Below are positions 34,388 to 41,523 of a stretch of 64,000 nt of DNA, piece after piece. Position 1 is the first letter of the stretch. Each line of letters begins with the position of its first letter. The notes under the pieces were generated by a model. That model made no database searches, was not told where the DNA came from, and saw only the letters and a list, made by a program, of their open reading frames with translations. Made by a program: the position numbers and the translations under genes. Origin of the DNA: Methanomicrobium antiquum (GTDB taxonomy: Archaea; Halobacteriota; Methanomicrobia; Methanomicrobiales; Methanomicrobiaceae); the NCBI RefSeq assembly GCF_029633915.1, contig NZ_CP091092.1, positions 1,488,001 through 1,552,000 of the forward strand. Direction: 5' to 3'.

Positions 34388-36199
34388 ATGGCTAAAAAAA
34401 AGGACAAAGGTAATAATCAAAATTCCGGCAAAAATTCAATACGAACGCCAATCGTCTGTGTGCTTGGCCATGTTGATCATGGCAAAACTTCTCTTCTTGA
34501 CAAAATAAGAGGCTCTTCTGTCGTAAACGCAGAAGAAGGCGCAATTACCCAGCATATTGGTGCAACCATTGTACCTTTAGAGGCAATTGAAGAGATGAGC
34601 GGGACAAAGGGAAAAATGAACTTTGATGTTCCCGGTCTTTTATTCATAGACACTCCCGGACATCACGCATTTACCACTCTGCGTTCAAGAGGCGGCGCAC
34701 TGGCGGACATGGCGATACTGGTCGTTGACATAAATGAGGGTTTTCAGCCGCAAACAATAGAAGCGCTTCATATTCTGAGAAACTTCAAAACACCATTTGT
34801 AGTTGCGGCAACAAAGATTGACAGAATACACGGATGGAGAAAAACTCCAAACGCACCTTTCATGACCTGTTACAATGCACAAAACGAGCGCGTTCAGACA
34901 ATTCTTGAAACAAAAACCTATGAACTTGTCGGAAAACTTTCAGAAGAAGGATTCAACTGTGAAAGATACGACAGGATAAAGGATTTCCAGAAAAACATCG
35001 CAATTGTCCCAATAAGCGGAATAACAGGCGAAGGTCTCCCGGATCTTTTGATGATAATGGTAGGTCTTGCCCAGCGCTATATGACTGATAACCTGAAATT
35101 AACAGTAGAAGGCCCGGGCGTTGGAACAGTTCTTGAAGTAAAAGAAGAAAGAGGGCTTGGCACAACACTTGATGTCATCCTGTTTGACGGAACTCTCAAT
35201 GTGGGTGATGAAATTATTGTCGGAGGTAATGAAGGAGTAATAACCACAAAGGTCCGTTCACTTCTAAAGCCACGCCCCATGCAGGAAATTTTAACAGAAG
35301 AGAGATTTGACAGGGTCAAATCCATAAGTGCCGCAAGCGGAATCAAAGTTGCCGCTCCGGGACTTGACGGTGTTGTTGCAGGATCGCCCATTATGGTTGT
35401 AAAGGGCAACCGCGAAGAACTTGAAGAAAGAATCAGACATGAGATGCAGGATATTGCTGTAAAGCTCTCCGAAGAGGGAATATTTATCAAAGCCGATACA
35501 ATCGGTGCACTTGAAGCCCTCTCAAAAGAGCTTGAACAACACAATATTCCTATAATGCGTGCTGAGGTAGGGCCAGTATCACGACATGACATTGTTGAGA
35601 TTGCAACAGTAAAGAACCCGCTGATGTCAGTTCTTCTCGCATTTAACACAACAAAGCTCCCTGATGCAAACGAAATGCTGATGAGTGATCAGATGGAAAA
35701 CGTCATGATCTTTGAATCAGGAGTAATCTATCACTTAATTGATGACTACCTCGAATGGGAGGAAAAGACACGCAGGCAGATTGAGAAGCAGAGCTTTGAA
35801 AAATTAGTAATGCCTGCAAAGATTTCAATTCTCCCCGACTGTGTATTTCGTCAGAGCAACCCCGCAGTAGTCGGAGTCAGAGTTTTGAGCGGGAAGCTTC
35901 AGGCAGGTGTCAACCTAATTCATCTTGACGGCAGAAAAGTCGGAAAGATGAAACAGATAAAAAAAGGTCAGGATAATATTCAGGAGGCTAACGAAGGTGA
36001 AGAGGTTGCAATATCAATTGAAGGACCGACAGTCGGGCGGCAGATAAATGTCGGCGACAGCTTCTATGTAGACATTCCGGAACATCATGTAAAGGTGCTT
36101 GAAACAGAGATGTTTTCTCATTTAAACGATAGTATGAAGAACGTTTTAGATGAATTCACCCACATGAAAAGAAAAGAGCAACCCTTCTGGGGAAAGTAG
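34388..36199 (+). CDS. infB: Translation initiation factor aIF5B (IF2-like)
   Basis: GTPase that joins ribosomal subunits at initiation. The 603-residue protein has G1 GHVDHGKTSLL (about residue 31), the switch GAITQHIGAT, G3 DTPGH, the G4 motif TKID, and then the three domains of archaeal IF5B with PGLDGVVAGSP and the C-terminal helix AILDEF-like region (SMKNVLDEFTHMKRKE). There is no intein. The ATG at 34388 follows GGAGTGA. rps6e lies 55 bases downstream, as in many archaea. Confidence 0.97.
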   Translation: MAKKKDKGNNQNSGKNSIRTPIVCVLGHVDHGKTSLLDKIRGSSVVNAEEGAITQHIGATIVPLEAIEEMSGTKGKMNFDVPGLLFIDTPGHHAFTTLRSRGGALADMAILVVDINEGFQPQTIEALHILRNFKTPFVVAATKIDRIHGWRKTPNAPFMTCYNAQNERVQTILETKTYELVGKLSEEGFNCERYDRIKDFQKNIAIVPISGITGEGLPDLLMIMVGLAQRYMTDNLKLTVEGPGVGTVLEVKEERGLGTTLDVILFDGTLNVGDEIIVGGNEGVITTKVRSLLKPRPMQEILTEERFDRVKSISAASGIKVAAPGLDGVVAGSPIMVVKGNREELEERIRHEMQDIAVKLSEEGIFIKADTIGALEALSKELEQHNIPIMRAEVGPVSRHDIVEIATVKNPLMSVLLAFNTTKLPDANEMLMSDQMENVMIFESGVIYHLIDDYLEWEEKTRRQIEKQSFEKLVMPAKISILPDCVFRQSNPAVVGVRVLSGKLQAGVNLIHLDGRKVGKMKQIKKGQDNIQEANEGEEVAISIEGPTVGRQINVGDSFYVDIPEHHVKVLETEMFSHLNDSMKNVLDEFTHMKRKEQPFWGK

Positions 36200-36254
36200 T
36201 CTTTTTAATGTTACAATTCAAAATTATAGAGAACTAAATATTGGAGTTTAAAAG

Positions 36255-36659
36255 ATGGCAGATTTAAAAGTAGTCCTCTCCGACCCTAAAACAGGAAAGG
36301 CATACAATATTACAGCAACCGGCGCTATGGCAGGTTCACTTATTGGAAAGAAAGTCGGACAGCAGATGAGTGCTGATGCACTTGGATTTGCAGGCTATAC
36401 AATTGAGCTTACAGGCGCAACCGACAGAACAGGCATTCCGGCAAGAAAAGATCTTCCGGGAGCTGGAAAGAGGAGACTTCTTCTCTCTGAAAGCACAGGA
36501 TTCCACGAAACATATGACGGCGAGCGCCGCAGAAAAACAATCCGCTGTGCAGAAATCACACCAGACTTTGTTCAGGTAAATGCTAAAGTTATCGAATATG
36601 GTGAAAAGACACTTGAGCAGTACTTTGCACCGGCTGAACCGGAAGCTGCGGCTGAATAA
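36255..36659 (+). CDS. rps6e: Small-subunit ribosomal protein S6e
   Basis: Small-subunit protein of 134 residues with the archaeal S6e core: MADLKVVLSDPKTGKAYN, LIGKKVGQQ, GRTG-like TDRTGIPARKDLPGAGKRRLL and the RRRKTIRCAEITPD segment. The eukaryotic C-terminal helix is absent, as expected for archaea. Cotranscribed with infB. Element E follows 44 bases after the stop and can act as its terminator. Confidence 0.96.
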   Translation: MADLKVVLSDPKTGKAYNITATGAMAGSLIGKKVGQQMSADALGFAGYTIELTGATDRTGIPARKDLPGAGKRRLLLSESTGFHETYDGERRRKTIRCAEITPDFVQVNAKVIEYGEKTLEQYFAPAEPEAAAE

Positions 36660-36702
36660 TTAAATTCAAAATAAATTTTTTAATTATAATTTAATTTACA
36701 CT

Positions 36703-36765
36703 TAAAATCACGTTGTGATTAGTATGAAACAGTGATTTTAAACATTTGTTTCATTAACGTTTTTC
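36703..36765 (+). repeat. Dispersed element, copy E, overlapping a gene end
   Basis: AAAATCACGTTGTGATTAG hairpin, then TATGAAACAGTG, AAACATTTGTTTCATTAACG and T5. The right 28 bases lie inside the end of the convergent DUF2240 gene and encode its last eight residues, NVNETNV and the residue before, plus the stop. Confidence 0.7.
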
Positions 36766-37208
36766 AGAAACTTTGGTATTTTATCTGAAAAATCAACTCT
36801 GTATTTTCTTGCGACAATCACTGCGGCCGCTTCAAATTCAAGATTTGTGTCAAATACATTTTTAATAACACTGTTTATCTCGGCAACCACTTCTCCTGCA
36901 TTAACACTCCTTTTTTCAGCGATTTCACTGATTAGTATATCAACAGGATTCGGCTCTGTCTCAAAAATATCAGATGATGGTTTATACCCAAGCGGAATTT
37001 CAACATCAGATGCTGAAAATGACGGTTTTAAATGATTTCCGGACTCTTCCAAAAGACCTTCTTTTATTGCCATACGAATGATTTTTCCGGCCTGATCGTT
37101 ATTCATCCATCTTTTGTCAATAGTTAAAAAATAGATCAACTCGGTTTTTTTCAGCTGCTCTTTTCTCATGCTCTTAAAAGGAGCTGAAACTACCAGCTTA
37201 AGTGTCAA
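36738..37208 (-). CDS. DUF2240 family protein
   Basis: Conserved archaeal protein of 156 residues, of unknown function. The N-terminal half (MTLKLVVSAPFKSMRKEQLKKTEL, then RWMNNDQAGKIIRMAIKEGLL) looks like a winged helix, suggesting nucleic-acid binding; a charged helical C-terminal half ends FLKNVNETNV. The TTG start directly follows the stop of the upstream gene, with AGGTG eight bases before. Its last codons come from repeat element E. It forms a pair with the gene at 37209-37628. Confidence 0.75.
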   Translation of the reverse strand: MTLKLVVSAPFKSMRKEQLKKTELIYFLTIDKRWMNNDQAGKIIRMAIKEGLLEESGNHLKPSFSASDVEIPLGYKPSSDIFETEPNPVDILISEIAEKRSVNAGEVVAEINSVIKNVFDTNLEFEAAAVIVARKYRVDFSDKIPKFLKNVNETNV

Positions 37209-37628
37209 CTAAAACGCACCTGTTATTAATTTTTTAATGTCATAGGCATCAGTACTGCCCTTTGTTCCTTCCTTTGAAACAAAGCACTCACACATCATAC
37301 CGTTTTCATTTACCCTTAAATAATATACAGTCTCAGAACGTGGTATCCTCCGGTTTCCGGTAAGAACTGTCTCTTTTAGTGTAAGCATGAAATCAACGGC
37401 ATCAGTTAAGGAGTCAAGAAGGTTTGGAATACTGTCAACAGGAACCATATTTGTCTTTGAATCTGCAACAGACACAATTACATCAAGACGGATTAAGTCT
37501 TCATCAAGCCTTTGTGCAACATGAGTATTGTTCATACCAACGATTTTTTCTGCAACATCTAAAAAAGGTCTTTCAATATCAAAATCGAGGTCGCACCTCT
37601 GCGGAAAACGGTGATATATCCTGCGCAT
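37209..37628 (-). CDS. Conserved hypothetical protein
   Basis: A 139-residue soluble protein that I do not recognise. It begins MRRIYHRFPQRCDLDFDIE, is rich in mixed charge and includes the segment TGNRRIPRSETVYYLRVNENG. There is no membrane segment or metal motif. A TATA box (37647-37660) 26 bases before the ATG and the lack of a Shine-Dalgarno suggest a leaderless mRNA. The DUF2240 gene follows without a gap, so the two likely act together. Confidence 0.65.
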   Translation of the reverse strand: MRRIYHRFPQRCDLDFDIERPFLDVAEKIVGMNNTHVAQRLDEDLIRLDVIVSVADSKTNMVPVDSIPNLLDSLTDAVDFMLTLKETVLTGNRRIPRSETVYYLRVNENGMMCECFVSKEGTKGSTDAYDIKKLITGAF

Positions 37629-37646
37629 CGGTACAATATGAATTCT

Positions 37647-37660
37647 GCATTTATAAAAAG
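37647..37660 (-). promoter_or_regulatory. TATA box for a leaderless transcript
   Basis: On the minus strand CTTTTTATAAATGC, centred about 26 bases upstream of the ATG at 37628, where initiation would fall at the start codon. Confidence 0.55.
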
Positions 37661-37754
37661 TCTGTGTAATTCAAAAATTAAAATCAGGCAAATATACGTA
37701 AATTCAATCCTGAAAAGATGCGGATAAATTTTTAAAAAAAACTTTCAAAAAAAA

Positions 37755-38132
37755 TTATTCTGTCAAAACGGCGTTAATAACTCCGTCCTGACCAGGCCTT
37801 GATACAATCTTTGCCATTCCAATCTCTGTTTTAATTACTGCGCCTTTTGTGAGAAGATTACGGCGGACATAGTTTGGATTTGCTGTATTTGCCTCCACAT
37901 TCAAAATCTCAACCTTTTTGACAGCACCGGTCTTTTTGTCTGCAACACATGCATATGTTGCACGAAGTGCACGAACCTTGACATTTCCGCCGTGTGTGCG
38001 GATTAATCTGCGGCGCTCATCACCAATATGTGTCTCTGCCGGTGAACGGCCGATTTCTACTCTCCTCTTTCCACGTGCGGTTTTCAGGCGTGCGCCTGTC
38101 TCGCTTCTAACTGATCTTCCTTGCCAGAGCAT
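37755..38132 (-). CDS. rps8e: Small-subunit ribosomal protein S8e
   Basis: Small-subunit protein of 125 residues, archaeal length. It begins MLWQGRSVRSETGARLKTARGKRRVEIGR and has the S8e landmarks GGNVKVRALRA, NPNYVRRNLLTKGAVI and KIVSRPGQDGVINAVL. AGGTG precedes the ATG. It is transcribed away from hypB upstream, with a TATA-like element and a hairpin in a leader of about 115 bases. Confidence 0.96.
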   Translation of the reverse strand: MLWQGRSVRSETGARLKTARGKRRVEIGRSPAETHIGDERRRLIRTHGGNVKVRALRATYACVADKKTGAVKKVEILNVEANTANPNYVRRNLLTKGAVIKTEIGMAKIVSRPGQDGVINAVLTE

Positions 38133-38189
38133 TATAATACACCTGTAAATTTTTAACTCTTGATTTAGATTGAAAACGACAAAGATATT

Positions 38190-38237
38190 CTCCTAAAAAT
38201 GTCCATAGAACAAAATCTTAGGGGCATTTTTCAGGAG
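38190..38237 (-). promoter_or_regulatory. Long hairpin in the rps8e leader
   Basis: CTCCTAAAAATGTCC (38190-38204) pairs with GGGCATTTTTCAGGAG (38222-38237): about 14 pairs with one bulged C and one G-T. A box A-like ATATATATT lies near 38271-38280 on the minus strand, so the hairpin would be inside the 5' leader. It could control rps8e or end hypB transcription; the loop has no T tract after it. Confidence 0.5.
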
Positions 38238-38313
38238 CCTGTCTTTTCGTCTTCTAACTTCTGAAGTTCTATATATATTCCTTGTGAAGTTATTTAATTG
38301 CACCGCAAATGCA

Positions 38314-38961
38314 TTATCTCAAGATCTCATCGACAAGTTCAGGTACACCCTCACCTGTCTTGAGGTTTGTCTTAAAAATTGGCATTATCGGATTATAGCG
38401 GTGAATATCATCCTCCATTCTTGAAATATCGCATCCAACAAATTCAGCCAGGTCAATTTTGTTGATGACTGCAATTGTTCCGTTTCTAAACATCATCGGA
38501 TGCTTATTTACAACATCATCACCCTCTGTTGTCGATACAACAACTATGCGCTTCTCAGCGCCTAGTGAGAAGTCTGTCGGACATACCATATTTCCGACAT
38601 TTTCGATGAATAACACGTCTATTTCATCAAGTGGAAGGGACTCTATTGCATGCTCAACAAGATGGGCATCCAGATGACATTCTTTTCCTGTATTTGCATT
38701 TACTGCAGGAATTCCTGTTGCAACAATTCTTTTGAAATCATCATCCCCCCAGACATCGCCTGCAATTGCTCCAGAGCGGATTTTTTTGTTCTTAAGTTCC
38801 GGAACAAGATTCTCAATAAGTGCTGTCTTTCCAGAGCCTATAGCTCCCAGCAAATCAAAGGCCCGGATACCATTGTCCTTTAATGTGTGGTAGTTTTTAT
38901 GTGCAAGTTTATTATTTGCATCAAAAACATCCTGTTCTATGCTGACATCTATGTGGTGCAT
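38314..38961 (-). CDS. hypB: Hydrogenase nickel-insertion GTPase HypB
   Basis: GTPase that delivers nickel during NiFe hydrogenase maturation. The 215-residue protein starts MHHIDVSIEQDVFDANNKLA, has the G1 loop GAIGSGKTALIENL, the intersubunit metal motif GKECHLDAHLV with Cys-His, IENVGNMVCPTDFSLG and the guanine motif NKIDLAEFVG. The N-terminal His-rich or CXXCGC nickel store is absent, as in archaeal forms. The ATG at 38961 matches the family start. Divergent from srp19. Confidence 0.94.
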   Translation of the reverse strand: MHHIDVSIEQDVFDANNKLAHKNYHTLKDNGIRAFDLLGAIGSGKTALIENLVPELKNKKIRSGAIAGDVWGDDDFKRIVATGIPAVNANTGKECHLDAHLVEHAIESLPLDEIDVLFIENVGNMVCPTDFSLGAEKRIVVVSTTEGDDVVNKHPMMFRNGTIAVINKIDLAEFVGCDISRMEDDIHRYNPIMPIFKTNLKTGEGVPELVDEILR

Positions 38962-39016
38962 AATTATAGTATGATCAGTATCTGTTAATAGGTTCATCGA
39001 ACCTATACTATTGCAT

Positions 39017-39286
39017 ATGGAAGGAGAGAAAATAATTTACCCCTGTTATTTTAATGAAGGCCTGACTCGAAATGAGGGAAGGCGCATAAAAAAAACATCG
39101 GCAGTAAAAAATCCTTCTACAAGAAGTATTTTGACAGCCGCAAAAAAACTGGGCCTTGAGGGAGTCGTCGAGCAAAAAAGCCACCCCGGACACTGGGTTT
39201 CAAATGAGGGGAGAGTGCTCATTAAATACGACAAATCAAAAGAGATTTTGATTCAGCAGATCGCAGAAAAATTAGCAGACAAATAA
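39017..39286 (+). CDS. srp19: Signal recognition particle protein SRP19
   Basis: Binds 7S RNA and promotes assembly of SRP54. The 89-residue protein begins MEGEKIIYPCYFNEGLTRNEGRRI and includes VKNPSTRSILTAAKKLGLE and the C-terminal SHPGHWVSNEGRVLIKY, all SRP19 hallmarks. The ATG at 39017 has no ribosome site and the start lies only 56 bases from the divergent hypB start, so the mRNA is probably leaderless. The PHP gene follows 13 bases later. Confidence 0.95.
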   Translation: MEGEKIIYPCYFNEGLTRNEGRRIKKTSAVKNPSTRSILTAAKKLGLEGVVEQKSHPGHWVSNEGRVLIKYDKSKEILIQQIAEKLADK

Positions 39287-39299
39287 AAAGACGATTACC

Positions 39300-39947
39300 A
39301 TGTACGACCTTCATACACACACAACATTATCGGACGGAGAACTTCTTCCAACAGAACTTGTCCGGCGTGCGGCAGTTCTTGGATACACCACTCTTGCAAT
39401 AACAGACCATGCTGATGCATCAAACATAAACGAGCTTATAAGATCAGTCAATGCCATAAAAAAGTCAGCCTCACTTTTCGGAGTTACTCTTTACGCCGGC
39501 GTTGAAATAACCCATGTTCCTCCTGAAGAGATAGACGAACTTGCCGCTCTTGCCAAGAAAACAGGTGCTGACATTGTAATTGTTCATGGTGAAACTGTAA
39601 TGGAGCCTGTTGCACCAGGAACTAATCTTTCTGCCTGTACATCAGACTATGTTGATATTCTTGCACATCCAGGCCTTATAACAGGAGAGGCCGCAATAGA
39701 GGCAAAAAAGCACAATGTTGCTCTTGAAATAACATCCAGGGGAGGACACAACAGAACCAACGGACATGTCTTTAAAACCGCGCTTAAGACAGGCTGTAAA
39801 ATAGTCATTAATTCAGACACACACAACCCTTCAGATCTTCTGACTGAAAACGCGCGAAGAGTTGTCGCTACAGGGGCCGGAATGACACAGGATGAGGCAG
39901 ATAGTATTTTATCTGATAGAACCCTTGATGAAATTCTCGATCTTTAA
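39300..39947 (+). CDS. PHP-domain phosphoesterase
   Basis: Metal-dependent phosphoesterase of 215 residues. The four PHP motifs are visible: YDLHTHTTLSDGEL, ITDHADAS, the VGVEITHV-type YAGVEITHVPPEEI with VHGE, and LAHPG/NSDTHNPSDL near the C terminus. Archaeal members are annotated as histidinol phosphatase-like; the substrate is unknown. It is cotranscribed with srp19 and separated from gar1 by a promoter. Confidence 0.85.
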   Translation: MYDLHTHTTLSDGELLPTELVRRAAVLGYTTLAITDHADASNINELIRSVNAIKKSASLFGVTLYAGVEITHVPPEEIDELAALAKKTGADIVIVHGETVMEPVAPGTNLSACTSDYVDILAHPGLITGEAAIEAKKHNVALEITSRGGHNRTNGHVFKTALKTGCKIVINSDTHNPSDLLTENARRVVATGAGMTQDEADSILSDRTLDEILDL

Positions 39948-39964
39948 CAGATATATAAAAATTG

Positions 39965-39981
39965 TCGAAAATTTTAAATAC
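39965..39981 (+). promoter_or_regulatory. Promoter of gar1-tfb
   Basis: TCGAAAATTTTAAATAC fits BRE (CGAAAA) plus box A (TTTTAAATA). Transcription would start near 40004, giving a leader of about 40 bases before the gar1 TTG. Confidence 0.6.
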
Positions 39982-40045
39982 TTTTTTGTACAACATATAT
40001 AGGTTACTAATAAACTCTAATTTCGTTTTTCAGGAAGGTCATCTT

Positions 40046-40270
40046 TTGAAACTTGCCGGTCAGATACGTTCTGTTGTTGGAAAACATCTCGTTATTGTTA
40101 ACTGCGATTCAGCCCAACTTCCACGTCTTTATGCAGATGTAGTTGACAGTCATCAAAAACCTGTTGGAAAACTTGTAGAAGTATTTGGAAATATAAAAAA
40201 TCCTTGCGCAGCCGTTTACTGTAAAGATACAGGAAACTGCGCAATAAATGAGAAACTCTATACTAAATAA
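40046..40270 (+). CDS. gar1: H/ACA ribonucleoprotein subunit Gar1
   Basis: Component of the pseudouridylation particle that supports Cbf5. The 74-residue protein begins [19 protein letters not shown] and has the small beta-barrel segments [21 protein letters not shown] and NPCAAVYC. The TTG at 40046 is chosen because AGGAAGGTC precedes it and the family starts here; upstream sequence to 39962 is leader. Gar1 next to the TFB gene is a conserved archaeal pairing. Confidence 0.92.
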   Translation: MKLAGQIRSVVGKHLVIVNCDSAQLPRLYADVVDSHQKPVGKLVEVFGNIKNPCAAVYCKDTGNCAINEKLYTK

Positions 40271-40289
40271 ACCAGGGTGGATACAAATC

Positions 40290-41300
40290 ATGCAGGAACT
40301 TGAAAAATTAAAACAACTCCAGAGCCAGAGAGAGGCTCTAAAAAGCCGTTCAGGCGAGCAGGTAGAAAAACTTGCTAAAAAACAGGAAGAAACCACAAAG
40401 ACAGTATGTCCGGAGTGTGGCAGTCGTCAGCTTATACATGACTATGAACGTGCAGAACTTACCTGTCAGAACTGCGGTCTAGTTCTTGAAGAAGAGTTCA
40501 TAGACAGAGGTCCGGAATGGCGTGCATTCGATCACGATCAGAGAATGAAACGTTCACGTGTCGGTGCTCCAATGACCTTCACAATCCATGACAAAGGTCT
40601 TTCAACAATGATTGACTGGAGAAACCGCGATTCATATGGACGTGCAATTTCTTCTAAAAATCGTGCACAACTCTACCGCCTGCGCAAGTGGCAGAGAAGG
40701 ATTCGAGTATCAAACGCTACCGAAAGAAACCTTGCATTCGCTTTATCAGAACTTGACCGAATGGCATCTGCTCTTGGTCTTCCAAGAAATGTCCGTGAGA
40801 CAGCAGCGGTAGTATACCGTGATGCAGTTGACAAAAACCTTATTCGTGGAAGAAGTATTGAGGGTGTAGCAGCAGCAGCACTTTATGCGGCATGCCGTCA
40901 GTGTAGCGTTCCAAGAACACTTGATGAGATAGCAGAAGTATCACGTGTATCACGAAAAGAGATTGGAAGGACATACAGATTCATCTCAAGAGAACTTGGT
41001 CTAAAACTTCTTCCAACATCACCAATCGACTATGTTCCACGTTTCTGTTCAGGTCTGACACTCAAAGGAGAGGTTCAGTCAAGAGCAGTTGAGATTTTAA
41101 GACAGGCCGGAGAAAGAGAACTTACAAGTGGCAGAGGCCCTACCGGTGTAGCAGCAGCAGCAATTTACATCTCCTCAATTCTCGGCGGAGAACGCCGCAC
41201 ACAGCGCGAAGTGGCAGAGGTTGCAGGAGTCACTGAAGTTACAATCAGAAACAGATATAAAGAACTTGCAGAAAAACTGGATATTGAAATTATTCTCTAA
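40290..41300 (+). CDS. tfb: Transcription initiation factor TFB
   Basis: Archaeal TFIIB, which binds TBP and BRE and recruits RNA polymerase. The 336-residue protein has an N-terminal zinc ribbon (VCPECGSRQ to [11 protein letters not shown], about 35-60), the B-reader segment [19 protein letters not shown] and two cyclin repeats (about 140-230 and 235-330) ending [12 protein letters not shown]. The ATG at 40290 follows GGTGGAT. It is the only TFB gene in the window. Confidence 0.97.
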   Translation: MQELEKLKQLQSQREALKSRSGEQVEKLAKKQEETTKTVCPECGSRQLIHDYERAELTCQNCGLVLEEEFIDRGPEWRAFDHDQRMKRSRVGAPMTFTIHDKGLSTMIDWRNRDSYGRAISSKNRAQLYRLRKWQRRIRVSNATERNLAFALSELDRMASALGLPRNVRETAAVVYRDAVDKNLIRGRSIEGVAAAALYAACRQCSVPRTLDEIAEVSRVSRKEIGRTYRFISRELGLKLLPTSPIDYVPRFCSGLTLKGEVQSRAVEILRQAGERELTSGRGPTGVAAAAIYISSILGGERRTQREVAEVAGVTEVTIRNRYKELAEKLDIEIIL

Positions 41301-41408
41301 TCAAAGGATAATTATACAAAATCAAATAAAATATTTTATGAAAATGTGCAGAATGCACATTTGCCACATGCATTTTTATTCTATCAATTAACAAAGACAG
41401 GCAATTTC

Positions 41409-41480
41409 GGGCCCGTAGATCAGGGGTAGATCGCTACGTTCGCAACGTAGAGGCCGCGGGTTCAAATCCCGCCAGGTCCA
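41409..41480 (+). tRNA. tRNA-Ala (anticodon CGC) with a C6-A67 mismatch
   Basis: A 72-base cloverleaf: anticodon arm CTACG-TTCGCAA-CGTAG, T arm GCGGG-TTCAAAT-CCCGC, discriminator A. The acceptor GGGCCCG faces CAGGTCC; the alanine identity pair G3-U70 is present, but position 6-67 is C-A, not a pair. CCA is not encoded. A box A-like TTTTTATT lies about 33 bases upstream. Confidence 0.94.
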
Positions 41481-41523
41481 CTTGCAAAATTTCCGGAACT
41501 TTTTAAAAAACCAACAATAATAT

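Noticed and set aside
34388-36199. Possible intein in aIF5B
   Set aside because: Archaeal IF2/aIF5B genes often host inteins, but here the GTPase motifs are contiguous and the length (603 residues) is that of an intein-free protein.
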